DNA from: Rhodanobacteraceae bacterium
Lineage (GTDB): Bacteria; Pseudomonadota; Gammaproteobacteria; Xanthomonadales; Rhodanobacteraceae
DNA: 64,000 nt
Direction of reading: 5' to 3'
Assembly: GCA_009996615.1 (NCBI GenBank)
Contig: JAACZU010000003.1
Location: 271,319-335,318, forward strand
Under the pieces are notes generated by a model, which saw nothing but the letters and a program-made list of their open reading frames with translations, was not told the origin of the DNA and did not search any database. Position 1 is the first letter of the stretch; each line of letters opens with the position of its first letter. Made by a program: the position numbers and the translations under genes. Positions 1 through 8,821 of this stretch are shown piece by piece.

Positions 1-46
1 TGCGCTGCATCAGGGTCTCTATTTCTTTCTGGTTCTGCTCGAACAT
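1..46 (-). CDS. Start of a small protein, cut by the window edge
   Basis: Only the first 15 codons are present, reading MFEQNQKEIETLMQR. The start is well supported: a near-perfect Shine-Dalgarno (GAGGAGGT, positions 53-60 on the minus strand) lies 6 bases before the ATG. The acidic, helical N-terminus resembles short DUF465/YdcH-type proteins, but 15 residues cannot settle the family. No function is assigned. The 5' leader contains a strong hairpin at 79-107. Confidence 0.6.
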   Translation of the reverse strand, partial: MFEQNQKEIETLMQR

Positions 47-78
47 CAGCTGACCTCCTCTTGTTGCACATGCGGAGA

Positions 79-107
79 CAGCGACGTGGCGAGGCGCCAC
101 GTCGCTG
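79..107 (-). other. 13-bp perfect hairpin in the leader of the gene at 1-46
   Basis: Positions 79-91 and 95-107 are exact reverse complements (CAGCGACGTGGCG pairs with CGCCACGTCGCTG) around a 3-base loop. The hairpin lies about 20 bases before the Shine-Dalgarno of the minus-strand gene. It has no U-tract, so it is not a classic terminator. A role in mRNA stability or leader control is possible but is inference. Confidence 0.5.
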
Positions 108-303
108 CGGGACGAGTCACTGTTGGATGCGAAGGCTCCGAGGGAGCCGCCTTGGCCACGAACCGGAGTGCGCAGGCGCGCTCGAAGGTCGACGCGCACG
201 CCACACTGCCGGGAGCCGTCCGGGCCCACGAGTCGCTTCCCGGCGGAGCGGGATGAGGTTGGGTCCTCTGTCGCGATCGCTGCTGTCATGGTCTGGGCTA
301 TGG

Positions 304-337
304 CCCAGATGGGCGCTGGGAAAACGGCCCATCTGGG
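304..337. other. 11-bp perfect inverted repeat in a gene-free stretch
   Basis: CCCAGATGGGC (304-314) pairs with GCCCATCTGGG (327-337) around a 12-base loop. It lies in the 47-643 gap, which otherwise holds the hairpin at 79-107 and a dispersed repeat at 483-626. I see no convincing gene in this gap; the open frames there are GC-rich shadows without ribosome sites or recognisable protein. Confidence 0.45.
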
Positions 338-482
338 ACCCAGACGCTACTCCTTCGCCCGGCCCTTGGCAACCTCGATGGCCGGCTCGCCGCAGCGTTA
401 GCGAATCCTTTACGAACAAGCACTTGGACGAACACGCGAAGTGCCGCGGCGCGGTGTCGCAGGCGCACGCTGCGGTGTTTCC

Positions 483-626
483 GTGGGTGCGCCGGCGGGC
501 GCGATGCCTTGCCAGCGAGAAGCCAAGCATCGCGGCTTCCGCCGCTCCCACTGAAAGCGCGCTTCGTCAGCTCCTGTGGGAGCGCCGGCAGGCGCGATGC
601 TCTATTCGCGGCTGAAGCCGCCCACG
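483..626. repeat. Dispersed palindromic repeat, family B (copy 1)
   Basis: Modules of the type TGTGGGAGCGCCGGCAGGCG and GCATCGCGGCTTCCGCCGCT alternate here in opposite orientation, so the RNA can fold into nested hairpins. The same modules recur at 41103-41224 and 50836-51057, always between genes. This copy lies downstream of the minus-strand coiled-coil gene that ends at 644. Confidence 0.8.
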
Positions 627-643
627 GGCCGCCCTCGCAGCTC

Positions 644-1312
644 TTACTTGGTCGGCTTGGGCTTGGCGGCTGGCTTGGTGGCCGGCTTCGCAGCGGGCTT
701 GGCGGCAGGCTTGGCCGGCGCGGTGCCCTTCAGCGTGGCCTCGAGCTCGGCTTCCTTCTTCGCCAGCGCCGCCGCCCTGGCTTGCGCGGCGGCCATGCGC
801 TTGGCCTGCTCGGCCTCGGCGCGGGCCGACTGCGCCGCCTGCGCAGCCTGCTCGCCTTCGGCGCGCGCGGCCTCGGCGTCGCGGCGTGCCTGCTCGGCTT
901 CCTCGGCACGGATCTGCGCCTGCAGGCGCTGGCGCTCCAGTTCGGCGCGCGCCTGTTCGGCGTCGCGGCGCGCGATCGCCAGCTGCAGGCGGTCGTTCTC
1001 GCGCTGCAGGTCGCCGCGCTGGCTTTCCAGCCACGCCGCCTCGGCGCTCGTGCGTGCGAGGTCGATGCGGCGCTCGGTCATGTAGATCCAGTGCTCGCGC
1101 TCGCTGCGGCGCGCCTGCTTGAGCTGGGCCAGCGCGGCGCGGGCCTGGTCGAGCGCGGCCGGCGCGCGCGTGCCGAGGTCCGGATCGGCGGCGAGCGCGT
1201 CGATGCGCTCGGCCAGGCGCTGGTAGTCCTCGTCGCGCGCGTGCGCGGGCGTGCCGGCGAACAGGCCGAGCGCGAGCAGCGTGGCGGCGAAACGGGCGGG
1301 CGGGCGCGTCAT
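644..1312 (-). CDS. Secreted alanine-rich coiled-coil protein
   Basis: The 222-residue product begins with a signal peptide (MTRPPARFAATLLALGLF, then a likely cut after AHA) and is otherwise almost entirely helical. From about residue 60 to 195 it is a long charged coiled coil rich in A, E, R and Q, and it ends in a low-complexity Lys/Pro/Ala tail built from AKPA units. The ATG overlaps the stop of the upstream lipoprotein gene by four bases (ATGA), so the two are translationally coupled. Coiled-coil partners of DUF4398-type lipoproteins are often found near OmpA-like envelope proteins. A periplasmic structural or cell-wall role is likely but unproven. Earlier in-frame starts read through the lipoprotein gene and were rejected. 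Confidence 0.75.
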   Translation of the reverse strand: MTRPPARFAATLLALGLFAGTPAHARDEDYQRLAERIDALAADPDLGTRAPAALDQARAALAQLKQARRSEREHWIYMTERRIDLARTSAEAAWLESQRGDLQRENDRLQLAIARRDAEQARAELERQRLQAQIRAEEAEQARRDAEAARAEGEQAAQAAQSARAEAEQAKRMAAAQARAAALAKKEAELEATLKGTAPAKPAAKPAAKPATKPAAKPKPTK

Positions 1313-1698
1313 GGCTGGTCCTCCGGCTGCGCGTGGCTGGTCAGGTCGCGGTCGAGGTGGGCGTTCTCCTCGCGCAGGCGCTCGACCTCCTGGCGCACCT
1401 TGCCCAAGCGCGCCTTGGCCGCGGCCAGCTCGCTGTCGACCTGCGACTCGTTGGCCAGTTGCAGGGCCGCGTCGTAGTCCTTGCTCGCCTCGGCGGCCTG
1501 TGCCTGGTCGAAGCGCTGGCCGGCCGAGCGGTACTCGGCCGGAGCCCAGGTCGGTGCATCGGCCGCGCGGGCGGCGCCGAGCGCGCGCGAGGCCGCGTCG
1601 AGCTCGTCCACCGGCGGGCGCGTCGGCGCGCAGCCGGCAGCGAGCAGGACGCCGGCGAGCGCGATCAGTGCATGGATTTTTCGGCGACTTGGTGTCAT
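1309..1698 (-). CDS. DUF4398-type lipoprotein
   Basis: The 129-residue product starts MTPSRRKIHALIALAG and has a clear lipobox (LLAAGC, Cys at about residue 22), so it should be a lipid-anchored envelope protein. The mature part contains one helical hairpin with the pattern seen in DUF4398 proteins (spaced Ala-rich helix, APAEYRSAGQRFDQA, then a loop and second helix) and ends in a short coiled coil (VRQEVERLREENAHLDRD). It is the first gene of a two-gene operon with the coiled-coil protein, sharing an ATGA overlap. It is transcribed divergently from pilU across 120 bp. Function is unknown; the family assignment rests on pattern and context. Confidence 0.75.
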   Translation of the reverse strand: MTPSRRKIHALIALAGVLLAAGCAPTRPPVDELDAASRALGAARAADAPTWAPAEYRSAGQRFDQAQAAEASKDYDAALQLANESQVDSELAAAKARLGKVRQEVERLREENAHLDRDLTSHAQPEDQP

Positions 1699-1818
1699 AA
1701 CTCTCGCGCTCGCTCGCATGCTCAGGGGAAGCCGTATTGTGGGAAGACGGCGCCCGCTTTGGCAATGACGCTCCCCTCGCGCCGCCCTGGGCGCGCCACG
1801 ACTTTTCTGGAAACTGCG

Positions 1819-2919
1819 ATGGACATCGGCTACTTCCTCAAACTGATGACCGAGAAGGGCGCGTCGGACATGTTCCTGACGACCGGCGCGCCGGTGAACA
1901 TCAAGGTCGAGGGCAAGCTCTATCCGCTCGGCAACACCGGCATGCCCAACGGCATGGTCAAGAAGATCGCCTACTCGCTGATGGACGAGGGCCAGGTGCC
2001 GCAGTTCGAGAAGAACCTCGAGCTGAACATGGCGATCGCGGTGAAGGATGCCGGCCGCTTCCGCGTCAACGTGTTCAAGCAGCGCGGCGAAGTCGGCATG
2101 GTGATCCGCGCGATCAAGAGCGAGATCCCGTCGATCGAGCAGCTGCGCCTGCCGCAGCTGTTCAAGCAGATCATCATGGAACCGCGCGGCCTGATCCTGC
2201 TGGTCGGCGCGACCGGCTCGGGCAAGTCGACCACGCTGGCGTCGATGATCGACTACCGCAACGCCAATTCCTCGGGCCACATCCTGACCATCGAGGACCC
2301 GATCGAATACCTGTACCGGCACAAGAAGTCGGTGGTCAACCAGCGCGAGGTCGGCCTCGACACGCACAGCTTCCACGAGGCGCTGAAGAACGCGATGCGC
2401 GAGGCGCCGGACGTGATCCTGATCGGCGAGATCCGCGACGCGACGACGATGGAGGCGGCGATCACGTTCTCGGAGACCGGCCACCTGTGCCTGGCCACGC
2501 TGCACTCGAACAACGCCGACCAGACCATCGAGCGCATCCTGAACTTCTTCCCGGAGTCGGCGCACAAGAACATCCTGATGAACGTCGCGCTGAACCTGAA
2601 GGCGGTCATCAGCCAGCGCCTGGTCATGGGCAAGGACGGCCGCCGCCTGCCGGCGGTCGAGGTGCTGCTGAACACGCCGCACATCCGCGACCTGCTGCGC
2701 CGCGGCCAGGTGCACGAGCTCAAGGAGGCGATGGACCGCAGCCTGCAGGACGGCATGCAGACCTTCGACCAGGCGCTGTACGCGCTGTACAAGGAAGGCA
2801 AGATCGACCTCGAGGTCGCGCTCAACCACGCCGACTCGCGCGACGGCCTGGCGCTGAAGATCCGCCTGGCCGAGGGCGCCGACGCGCCGATGGCCGACGA
2901 GTTCATGAACAGCTTCTAG
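1819..2919 (+). CDS. pilU: Type IV pilus retraction ATPase PilU
   Basis: The 366-residue product is a PilT/PilU family AAA-type ATPase that helps depolymerise type IV pili at the inner-membrane base. Visible motifs are the Walker A loop GATGSGKS (130-137), the Walker B region APDVILIGEIRD (196-207, Glu204) and the His box HLCLATLHSNN (from residue 222). The N-terminus MDIGYFLKLMTEKGASDMF and the EFMNSF end are typical of PilU rather than PilT. The start at 1819 gives the family length; an upstream in-frame extension would run through the divergent lipoprotein gene. PilU is usually directly downstream of pilT, but no pilT is present here: the upstream neighbour is the divergent lipoprotein. 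It ends convergently with the 2OG-Fe(II) oxygenase gene, with a palindromic repeat between. Confidence 0.95.
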   Translation: MDIGYFLKLMTEKGASDMFLTTGAPVNIKVEGKLYPLGNTGMPNGMVKKIAYSLMDEGQVPQFEKNLELNMAIAVKDAGRFRVNVFKQRGEVGMVIRAIKSEIPSIEQLRLPQLFKQIIMEPRGLILLVGATGSGKSTTLASMIDYRNANSSGHILTIEDPIEYLYRHKKSVVNQREVGLDTHSFHEALKNAMREAPDVILIGEIRDATTMEAAITFSETGHLCLATLHSNNADQTIERILNFFPESAHKNILMNVALNLKAVISQRLVMGKDGRRLPAVEVLLNTPHIRDLLRRGQVHELKEAMDRSLQDGMQTFDQALYALYKEGKIDLEVALNHADSRDGLALKIRLAEGADAPMADEFMNSF

Positions 2920-2971
2920 GGCCGACGTCCGGAAAGCTGTCGCGGCGGGAGCGCGATGCCGTCTCGCAAAC

Positions 2972-3064
2972 GCAGGGTGGGACGCAGCGCCGAAGGCTCG
3001 AGTCCCACCGCCACTACGCGCGGGCGGCGGGACTCGCCGCTGTGCGGCTGCGTCCCACCCTACG
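2972..3064. repeat. Dispersed palindromic repeat, family A (copy 1)
   Basis: Left arm CAGGGTGGGACGCAGCGCCG and right arm CGGCTGCGTCCCACCCTACG form a long imperfect inverted repeat with a variable centre. It lies between the convergent ends of pilU and the oxygenase gene. Other copies are at 19064-19203, 41903-42016 and 48563-48656. It may fold in RNA from both strands and help end transcription (inference). Confidence 0.85.
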
Positions 3065-3073
3065 AATATCCCG

Positions 3074-3664
3074 TCACCCGAACATCAGATACGTCGAGAT
3101 GATGTACTTGTCGTTCGAGCGAGGCGCGAGGCCGGCGTGCTGGAACATCCAGAACGGCGGGAACATCAGCAGCCGCCCGGCGCGCGGGGCGACGCGCAGG
3201 CCGAGGTTGCAGAACTCGGTCTCGCCGCCTTCGGCGACGTCGTTCAGGTACCACAGGAACACGAGGTAGCGGCCGGCCTTCTCGTCGAGCGAGTCGAAGT
3301 GCGGCTGGAAGCGCTCGCCGGCGTCGGCGCGGTAGCGCTTGATGCACAGGTCGTCGATCTTCGGCCGCCACGGCACCGCGATCGGCAGGCCGAGGCGCTC
3401 GTTGTAGCGCGCCAGCCAGGTATCCATCTCGCGCATGAAGAAGCCGCGGAACGCCTCGTCGGAGATCGGCGTGATGTTGAGTTCCTGCCACGCGCTGTCC
3501 TCGAGGCCGGCGCGGTGGCCGCGGCCGTTGGGCACGTGGAAGCGCGCGAGCGCGTTGAACGAGTCGATCATCTGCGTGCACATCGCGCGCGGCAGCGCGT
3601 CGTCGAAGACCTGCACGCAGTCGGCCAGTCCGAGCGGGGCAGCGGGTGGGCGTGGATCGTTCAT
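3074..3664 (-). CDS. 2OG-Fe(II) oxygenase (prolyl-4-hydroxylase-like)
   Basis: The 196-residue product carries the iron-binding triad of 2-oxoglutarate-dependent dioxygenases: His122 and Asp124 in QPHFDSLDE, and the distal His176 in FQHAG, with Lys186 ten residues later placed to bind the 2OG carboxylate as in prolyl 4-hydroxylases. There is no signal peptide, so it should act in the cytoplasm. Its ATG overlaps the stop of the upstream TPR-sulfotransferase gene by four bases, which implies co-translation and a shared job. It is the last gene of the TonB-receptor locus. The hydroxylated substrate, whether small molecule or peptidyl residue, is unknown. The catalytic class is secure, the substrate is not. 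Confidence 0.88.
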   Translation of the reverse strand: MNDPRPPAAPLGLADCVQVFDDALPRAMCTQMIDSFNALARFHVPNGRGHRAGLEDSAWQELNITPISDEAFRGFFMREMDTWLARYNERLGLPIAVPWRPKIDDLCIKRYRADAGERFQPHFDSLDEKAGRYLVFLWYLNDVAEGGETEFCNLGLRVAPRAGRLLMFPPFWMFQHAGLAPRSNDKYIISTYLMFG

Positions 3665-5535
3665 GCGCACTCCCCTGCCACGCCGGACGGTTGTGCCGAG
3701 GCGGGTTCGGCGTAGCCCCAGGCCTCGATCAGCGGCTGCAGCCGCGGCAGCACCGGCCCGAACCACGGCGCGTAGGCGTGCCAGCGGCCGACCGCCTTGC
3801 GGTTGAGCGGCTGCACGACCTGCGCGTAGCTCGGCGTGCTGATGAAGCGCTTTTGCCGCGCGTGCTCGTCGAAGCGCCGCATCGGCGCGGCGTCGTCGAG
3901 GCCGAGGAACGCGGCCAGCCGGTCGGCCTGCGCGGCGAAGTCGTCGAGCAGGTCTTCGTAGCGCAGCGCGAGCGCGCGCGGCTGCATCAGCTGCGCGTGG
4001 CGCTGCCAGAAGCGCATCGCGTTGACGTAGCCCCTGGCGAGCGAGTCGAGCGAGGCGCACACCAGCGCGAACGCGGGCGAGCGGAAGTTCTGCTGGTAGC
4101 AGCTCAGCAGTACGTCGCAGGGATGGCGCAGCGCGAGCACGATCGGCGCGTGCGGGAACAAGCGCATGATCAGCGGCAAGCGCAGCAGGTTCAGCGGATT
4201 CTTGTCGACCAGGCGCGTGCCGGGTGCGCGCTGGACGGTGCGGCCGACCCGCTGCCAGTACAGCGCGCGCAGCTCGTCGCACTGCGCGGCGGTCAGTTCG
4301 CCGAGATCGTCCGGATAGGCCAGGCCCCAGGCCGCGGCCATGTGGTCGATCAGGTCCTGCAGGAATGCGCGCTCGTCCATCGAGCACAGCGCCGGATGCG
4401 CGTCGAGCATCTGCTCGAGCAGGGTCGTGCCCGAGCGCGGGAAGCCGACGATGAAGACCGGCGAGTCCGCCGCGTCCGGCGCCGGATGCGCCGGCCACGC
4501 GGCGAAGCGGGCCGGGTCGAGGTCGCGTGCGGCGCGCATCAGCGGCTCGACCGTGCCGGCGGCCAGCGCCGGCTCCAGCTTCGCCATCGCGGCGGCCTGC
4601 AGTGCGTGCGCCTCCTGCAGCGCCTGCATCGCACCGGCGGCGTCGCGCTGGCGGTCGCGCACGCGCGCGAGCAGGAACAGCAGGTTCGCGCGCATCGCCG
4701 GCAGCGGGGTCGCCGCCAGCAGGCGTTCGAGCTGCGCCGCCGCCTCGGCGTCGCCCGCGCGCGCGAGCAGCGCGGCGTGCGCGCCGACGACCTCGCCGCG
4801 CAGGTCGGCGTCGTCGACGCGTTCGGGCAGCGGCAGCGTGGCGAGCAGCGCACGCGCCTCGTCGAGACGGTTGGCGCGCTCGTACAGCATCACGCGGCGC
4901 GCGTCGGCCAGCATGCGCTCGTGCGGGCGCGTGGCGGCGCGGCGCAGCAGGTCTTCGGCGGCCTCGACGTGGCCGAGCAGGCCGAGCGTGCGGCCCAGGT
5001 CCAGCCACCACTCGGGCGCGATGTCGTTCCAGTCCTGCCAGTCGTCGAGCAGGCGGTGCGCGACATGGTTGTCGCCGCACTCGATGCTGGCCAGCGCGGC
5101 GTAGAGGCGGATCTCGATCGAGGCCGGGTCGAGCCGGTGCGCGTGCAGCAGGTAGTCGCGGCTCGCACCGGGGTCGCCCTTCTGCATCAGCAGCAGGCCG
5201 AGGTTCAGGCACAGCGTCGCATCGGGCGGCGCCAGTTGCAGCGCATGGCGATAGGCCGATTCCGCCTCGTCGAGACGGCCGCATTCGCGCAGCATCGTGG
5301 CGAGGTTGCTCCAGTACTCGCGCGCGTGTGGAAAGCGTTCGGTCAGTTCGCGGGAGGCGCCGACGGCCTGCTCGATCTTGCCCTGCACGTGCAGGCTGTA
5401 GGCGAGCAGCGCCAGCGCCGGCTCATCGCCGGGCCGCTGCGCGAGCAGCGCACGCGCGAGGCGTTCGGCTTCGTCCGGGCGCTGCCCGCGCAGCGCCTCG
5501 ACGATGCGCTGCAGGATCGGGGCAGGATCGGGCAT
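3661..5535 (-). CDS. TPR-repeat sulfotransferase
   Basis: The 624-residue product joins about 340 residues of tetratricopeptide repeats to a C-terminal sulfotransferase domain. The PAPS-binding loop FIVGFPRSGTTLLEQ starts near residue 361, and the 3'-phosphate motif region (ALRHPCDVLLSCYQQNF) follows. Sulfotransferases of this TPR type are common in Lysobacterales and alphaproteobacteria, usually with no known substrate. I chose the ATG at 5535 because GAAGG lies nine bases upstream; the ATG at 5544 sits directly against it. No signal peptide is present, so the enzyme should be cytoplasmic. It overlaps the 2OG-Fe(II) oxygenase gene by four bases and follows a TonB-dependent receptor gene after a terminator. 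Confidence 0.9.
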   Translation of the reverse strand: MPDPAPILQRIVEALRGQRPDEAERLARALLAQRPGDEPALALLAYSLHVQGKIEQAVGASRELTERFPHAREYWSNLATMLRECGRLDEAESAYRHALQLAPPDATLCLNLGLLLMQKGDPGASRDYLLHAHRLDPASIEIRLYAALASIECGDNHVAHRLLDDWQDWNDIAPEWWLDLGRTLGLLGHVEAAEDLLRRAATRPHERMLADARRVMLYERANRLDEARALLATLPLPERVDDADLRGEVVGAHAALLARAGDAEAAAQLERLLAATPLPAMRANLLFLLARVRDRQRDAAGAMQALQEAHALQAAAMAKLEPALAAGTVEPLMRAARDLDPARFAAWPAHPAPDAADSPVFIVGFPRSGTTLLEQMLDAHPALCSMDERAFLQDLIDHMAAAWGLAYPDDLGELTAAQCDELRALYWQRVGRTVQRAPGTRLVDKNPLNLLRLPLIMRLFPHAPIVLALRHPCDVLLSCYQQNFRSPAFALVCASLDSLARGYVNAMRFWQRHAQLMQPRALALRYEDLLDDFAAQADRLAAFLGLDDAAPMRRFDEHARQKRFISTPSYAQVVQPLNRKAVGRWHAYAPWFGPVLPRLQPLIEAWGYAEPASAQPSGVAGECA

Positions 5536-5729
5536 GAGGCACATCCTTCGGGCGGGTCAGCGCGAGCATGGACAGAATCATAGCGTGCGTCGCTCTGTGA
5601 AGCCGACAGGTACCTGCTGTTGATTGAAGAGTGCGGCCATGGATGGCCGCGGTGGATGTTCCGAAGTCGCAAGCTTGCAGGCCCGTAACGATTGCCTCGA
5701 AACAGCGATCAAGGACGATCGCAGAAGCG

Positions 5730-5761
5730 AAAAGAAAGGCCGCGTGGCGAACCACGCGGCC
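5730..5761 (-). terminator. Intrinsic terminator after the first TonB receptor gene
   Basis: GGCCGCGTGG (5738-5747) pairs exactly with CCACGCGGCC (5752-5761) around a CGAA tetraloop, and the minus-strand transcript continues into UUUCUUUUC. It ends the receptor gene that stops at 5788 and separates it from the sulfotransferase gene. The plus-strand side also has a short T-run, so it could work in both directions. Confidence 0.85.
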
Positions 5762-5787
5762 TTTTCGGTTTGCTGATCAGCCTGGGA

Positions 5788-8685
5788 CTAGAACCTGACG
5801 CTCACGCGCGCCCAGTAGAAGCGGCCGACCGTGTTGTACGTGTTCACGTCGGTGTTCGCGTTGAGCACGTTGTTCTGGTAGAAGATCGGCGGCTGCTTGT
5901 CCATCAGGTTGTCGACGCCGACCTCGACGCGCGACTTCCACGGCTCGTAGTTGTAGCCGAAGCTGACGTTGTTGTACGCGTACGCGCCGTAGTGCAGGCG
6001 GGTCGGCGTGTTCGTCCACGGACCCTCGTCGCATTCCGGGTTCAGGTAGCAGCCGTCGGCCGACGAGTTCTGGCTCGGGTCTTCGCTGCCGACCGAGACG
6101 CGGCCGATGTAGGTGATGCGCCAGGAGGCGTCGAACGGGCCCTTCTGCCAGTTCAGGCCGGCCAGCGCGCGCCAGCGCGCGAAGTTGCCGTACTGGCCGT
6201 CGTAGTGGCCGGCGACGTGGCGCGTCGGCAGCAAGTCGCTGGCCTGGTTGTCGTAGCGACGGATGTAGGTGCTGTCGAACGTGACCAGGAACTTGCCGAA
6301 CGAGAACTCCGGCAACGCGTAGCGGAAGCCAAAGTCGATGCCGGACGCGTCGAGGCGGCCGAGGTTGGCGGTCGGCTCGGTGATGAAGCGGATATTGCCG
6401 TCCGAGTAGCGGTTGATGAACCGGCAGAACGGGCTGGAGTTGTCGGCGAAACAGATGTTCGCGACCGTCTGCGCATTGACGCTGATGATCGTGTCGTTGA
6501 GCGTGATGCGCCAGTAGTCGGCATTCAGCGACAGCCCTTCGATCCAGTGCGGGTCGTAGACCACGCCGAAGTCATACGACTTGCCGTACTCGGGCTTCAG
6601 CTGGACGCCAGAGATGACCGCGCCCGTCAGCACGCCGGTGCTCTGGCTGAGGCCGGTGCCGGCGAAGCCCGGCGGCACGTTCTGGCAGGCGAGGTTCGGA
6701 TTGCTCAGGTCCGCGCCGATGCACGGGTCGTGGAAGATCGGCGCATCGCCGGTGTAGCCGGCGTAGAGCTCGGTCAGGTTCGGCGCGCGGAACACCTCCG
6801 ACACCGTGCCGCGCAGCATCAGGTCCTCGATCGGACGCCACTCGATCGCGATCTTGCTGTTGGTCGTGTTGCCGACGTTGCTGTACTTGGAGTAGCGCGT
6901 GCCGATGGTGAGGTTGAGGGCATGCGCGAACGGCATGTCCTTGAGCACTGGCACGAACAGCTCGCCGTAGAGCTCCTTGACGTTGAAGCCACCGGCCAGC
7001 GGCGAGGAGCACGCTTCCTGCGAGATCGCGCAGTTGCCGCTCGAGTCGGCGATCGCGATGTAGTCGACCTCGTTGGTCTGGTCTTCCTTGCGATAGGTGG
7101 CGCCCACCGCCAGGCTCATCGTGCCGGCCGGCAGCTCGAACAGCTCGCCGCTGGCGTTGAGTTCGCCCGAGCGCAGTTTGCGGCGCACGTCGTACTTGGG
7201 CGTGGTGGCGTACTTCTGCAGCGTGGAGATCGTCTGCGGATCGTTGATGTTGAAGATGTTCAGCGGCGTGCAGTTGGCGATCGGCGCATCGGGCGTGCCG
7301 CAGGTCACCAGTCCGGTCGCCGGGTCGAGGAACGAGGGGCCGAGCGCCTCGCGCAGGCCCGCGTAGTACACGTATCCCTTCGACTTGCTCGACTGGTTGA
7401 CGTTGCCGTAGATGAAGGACGCATCCCACTGCCAGCTGCTCTCGCCGAAGCCACCCTTGAAGCCGGTTGCGACCTGGTCGACCGTGGTCGAGTAGTAGCC
7501 ACGGCGCTGGCCGAGCGAGGTGAAGCGGCTCAGGAACTGCTGGTCGGCGGTCACGCCGTCGCCGGGGCCGAAGTTGACGCCGAACGGGTTGTAGTAGTTG
7601 TTGGCGGAGATCTCGACCGCGTCGCTGCGCGCATCGAACGGCAGCGGTGCGATCGCGAAGTTCGACACGGTCTTGTTGTGGAACGCGTCGAGGTAGACCT
7701 GCACGCCCTCGGTCAGCTGGTAGTTGCCGACCACGAACAGGCCGGTGCGCTCCTGCGGCGTCAGCAGCAGGTTGACCGCCTGGTAGTTGTAGGCGTCGCG
7801 GCCGGAGGAATAGCACTGGTAGTCGCCCGGCGACCGCCCGCCGCTCGGGTTCTTCAGGGTCAGGCTGATGTTGCCGTTCGAGTCGGCATTGCAGCCCAGC
7901 TGCGGAAACAGCTCGGCCGGCACGTAGATGCGGCCGGTCGGCGTGCGCGACGAACCGAGCACCGAGGCGACCTCGCCGCTGCTGAAGTAGGTCGCCTGCG
8001 AGGAGAAGTCGCGCGCGCCGGACGACACCGGGTCGAACTTGTTGTAGTTCACGCCGGCCATGACGCTGCCCTTGTCGGCCGTGTGGCCGAACGTGAAGCT
8101 GTAGCCCTTGCGCTTGCCGTCGTCGTAGTCGCTCTGGCCATAGTCGGCCGTGAACTCGGCGCCTTCGTAGTCCTTGCGCAGGATGAAGTTGACGACGCCG
8201 CCGATCGCGTCGGAGCCGTACACAGAGGACGCGCCGTCCTTGAGGACCTCGATGCGCTCGATGATGTTGGCCGGGATCGAGTTGACGTCGCCACTGATCG
8301 CGCGGCGGCCATTGATCAGCAGCAGCGTGCGGTTGATGCCCAAGCCGCGCAGCGAGACGTAGGAGCCGCCATCGCCACCGCCGTTGTTGACCTGCGGATT
8401 GCTGGCGTTGCCGGCGATAGAGGGCAGTTCCTGAACGAGGTCGCCTACGGTGACCTTGCCGCTCTTCTGGATCGCTTCGCGGCCGATCGTGACGACCGGA
8501 TTGGAGGTTTCGAGGTCGACGCGGCGGATGCGCGAGCCGGTGACGACGACGGTGCCGAGGCGCTCGGTCTGCTGGCCCTGGTCCTGGGCCTGCGCGGCAG
8601 CCGGCAGTGCCTGCAGGGCAAGGGCGGCTGAAACGCCGAGGAACAGCGCGCTGTGCGCCGGTTTCACAAGTGTTGGTGCGGTCAT
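5788..8685 (-). CDS. TonB-dependent outer-membrane receptor 1
   Basis: The 965-residue product has a signal peptide (to about residue 32, PAAAQAQ), a TonB-box-like start of the mature chain (TVVVTGSRIRR), a plug domain with LQELPSIAG-type and GSDAIGGVVNFI motifs, and a long beta barrel that ends in the outer-membrane Phe signal (VSVRF). It would import a scarce solute with energy from TonB-ExbBD. It is a paralogue of the receptor at 9144-12098, with matching plug motifs and a matching upstream motif. The genes just downstream encode a sulfotransferase and a 2OG-Fe(II) oxygenase. Plug sequences of this type occur in large Lysobacterales receptor families for peptides and complex carbohydrates, so the ligand cannot be named. 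Confidence 0.93.
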   Translation of the reverse strand: MTAPTLVKPAHSALFLGVSAALALQALPAAAQAQDQGQQTERLGTVVVTGSRIRRVDLETSNPVVTIGREAIQKSGKVTVGDLVQELPSIAGNASNPQVNNGGGDGGSYVSLRGLGINRTLLLINGRRAISGDVNSIPANIIERIEVLKDGASSVYGSDAIGGVVNFILRKDYEGAEFTADYGQSDYDDGKRKGYSFTFGHTADKGSVMAGVNYNKFDPVSSGARDFSSQATYFSSGEVASVLGSSRTPTGRIYVPAELFPQLGCNADSNGNISLTLKNPSGGRSPGDYQCYSSGRDAYNYQAVNLLLTPQERTGLFVVGNYQLTEGVQVYLDAFHNKTVSNFAIAPLPFDARSDAVEISANNYYNPFGVNFGPGDGVTADQQFLSRFTSLGQRRGYYSTTVDQVATGFKGGFGESSWQWDASFIYGNVNQSSKSKGYVYYAGLREALGPSFLDPATGLVTCGTPDAPIANCTPLNIFNINDPQTISTLQKYATTPKYDVRRKLRSGELNASGELFELPAGTMSLAVGATYRKEDQTNEVDYIAIADSSGNCAISQEACSSPLAGGFNVKELYGELFVPVLKDMPFAHALNLTIGTRYSKYSNVGNTTNSKIAIEWRPIEDLMLRGTVSEVFRAPNLTELYAGYTGDAPIFHDPCIGADLSNPNLACQNVPPGFAGTGLSQSTGVLTGAVISGVQLKPEYGKSYDFGVVYDPHWIEGLSLNADYWRITLNDTIISVNAQTVANICFADNSSPFCRFINRYSDGNIRFITEPTANLGRLDASGIDFGFRYALPEFSFGKFLVTFDSTYIRRYDNQASDLLPTRHVAGHYDGQYGNFARWRALAGLNWQKGPFDASWRITYIGRVSVGSEDPSQNSSADGCYLNPECDEGPWTNTPTRLHYGAYAYNNVSFGYNYEPWKSRVEVGVDNLMDKQPPIFYQNNVLNANTDVNTYNTVGRFYWARVSVRF

Positions 8686-8791
8686 TTCGAAACTCTCCCG
8701 GGATCGAAAGCGGTGGCTGGCGGCATGCGCAAAGCCGTGCTGCTCTCCGCACGCGAAAGGAACCGACGACGATGAAAAAGGCCGAAGGTTC

Positions 8792-8821
8792 TTAACAGGA
8801 TTATTACGCTACGGAAATCGC
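8792..8821 (-). promoter_or_regulatory. Conserved upstream motif, likely promoter, of receptor 1
   Basis: Read on the minus strand, this gives GCGATTTCCGTAGCG followed by TAATAATCCTGTTAA. It matches the element upstream of receptor 2 at 22 of 30 positions and lies at the same distance from the start codon (about 106 bases). TAATAAT is a good -10 candidate; TCGACA lies 17 bases before it as a possible -35. Confidence 0.6.
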
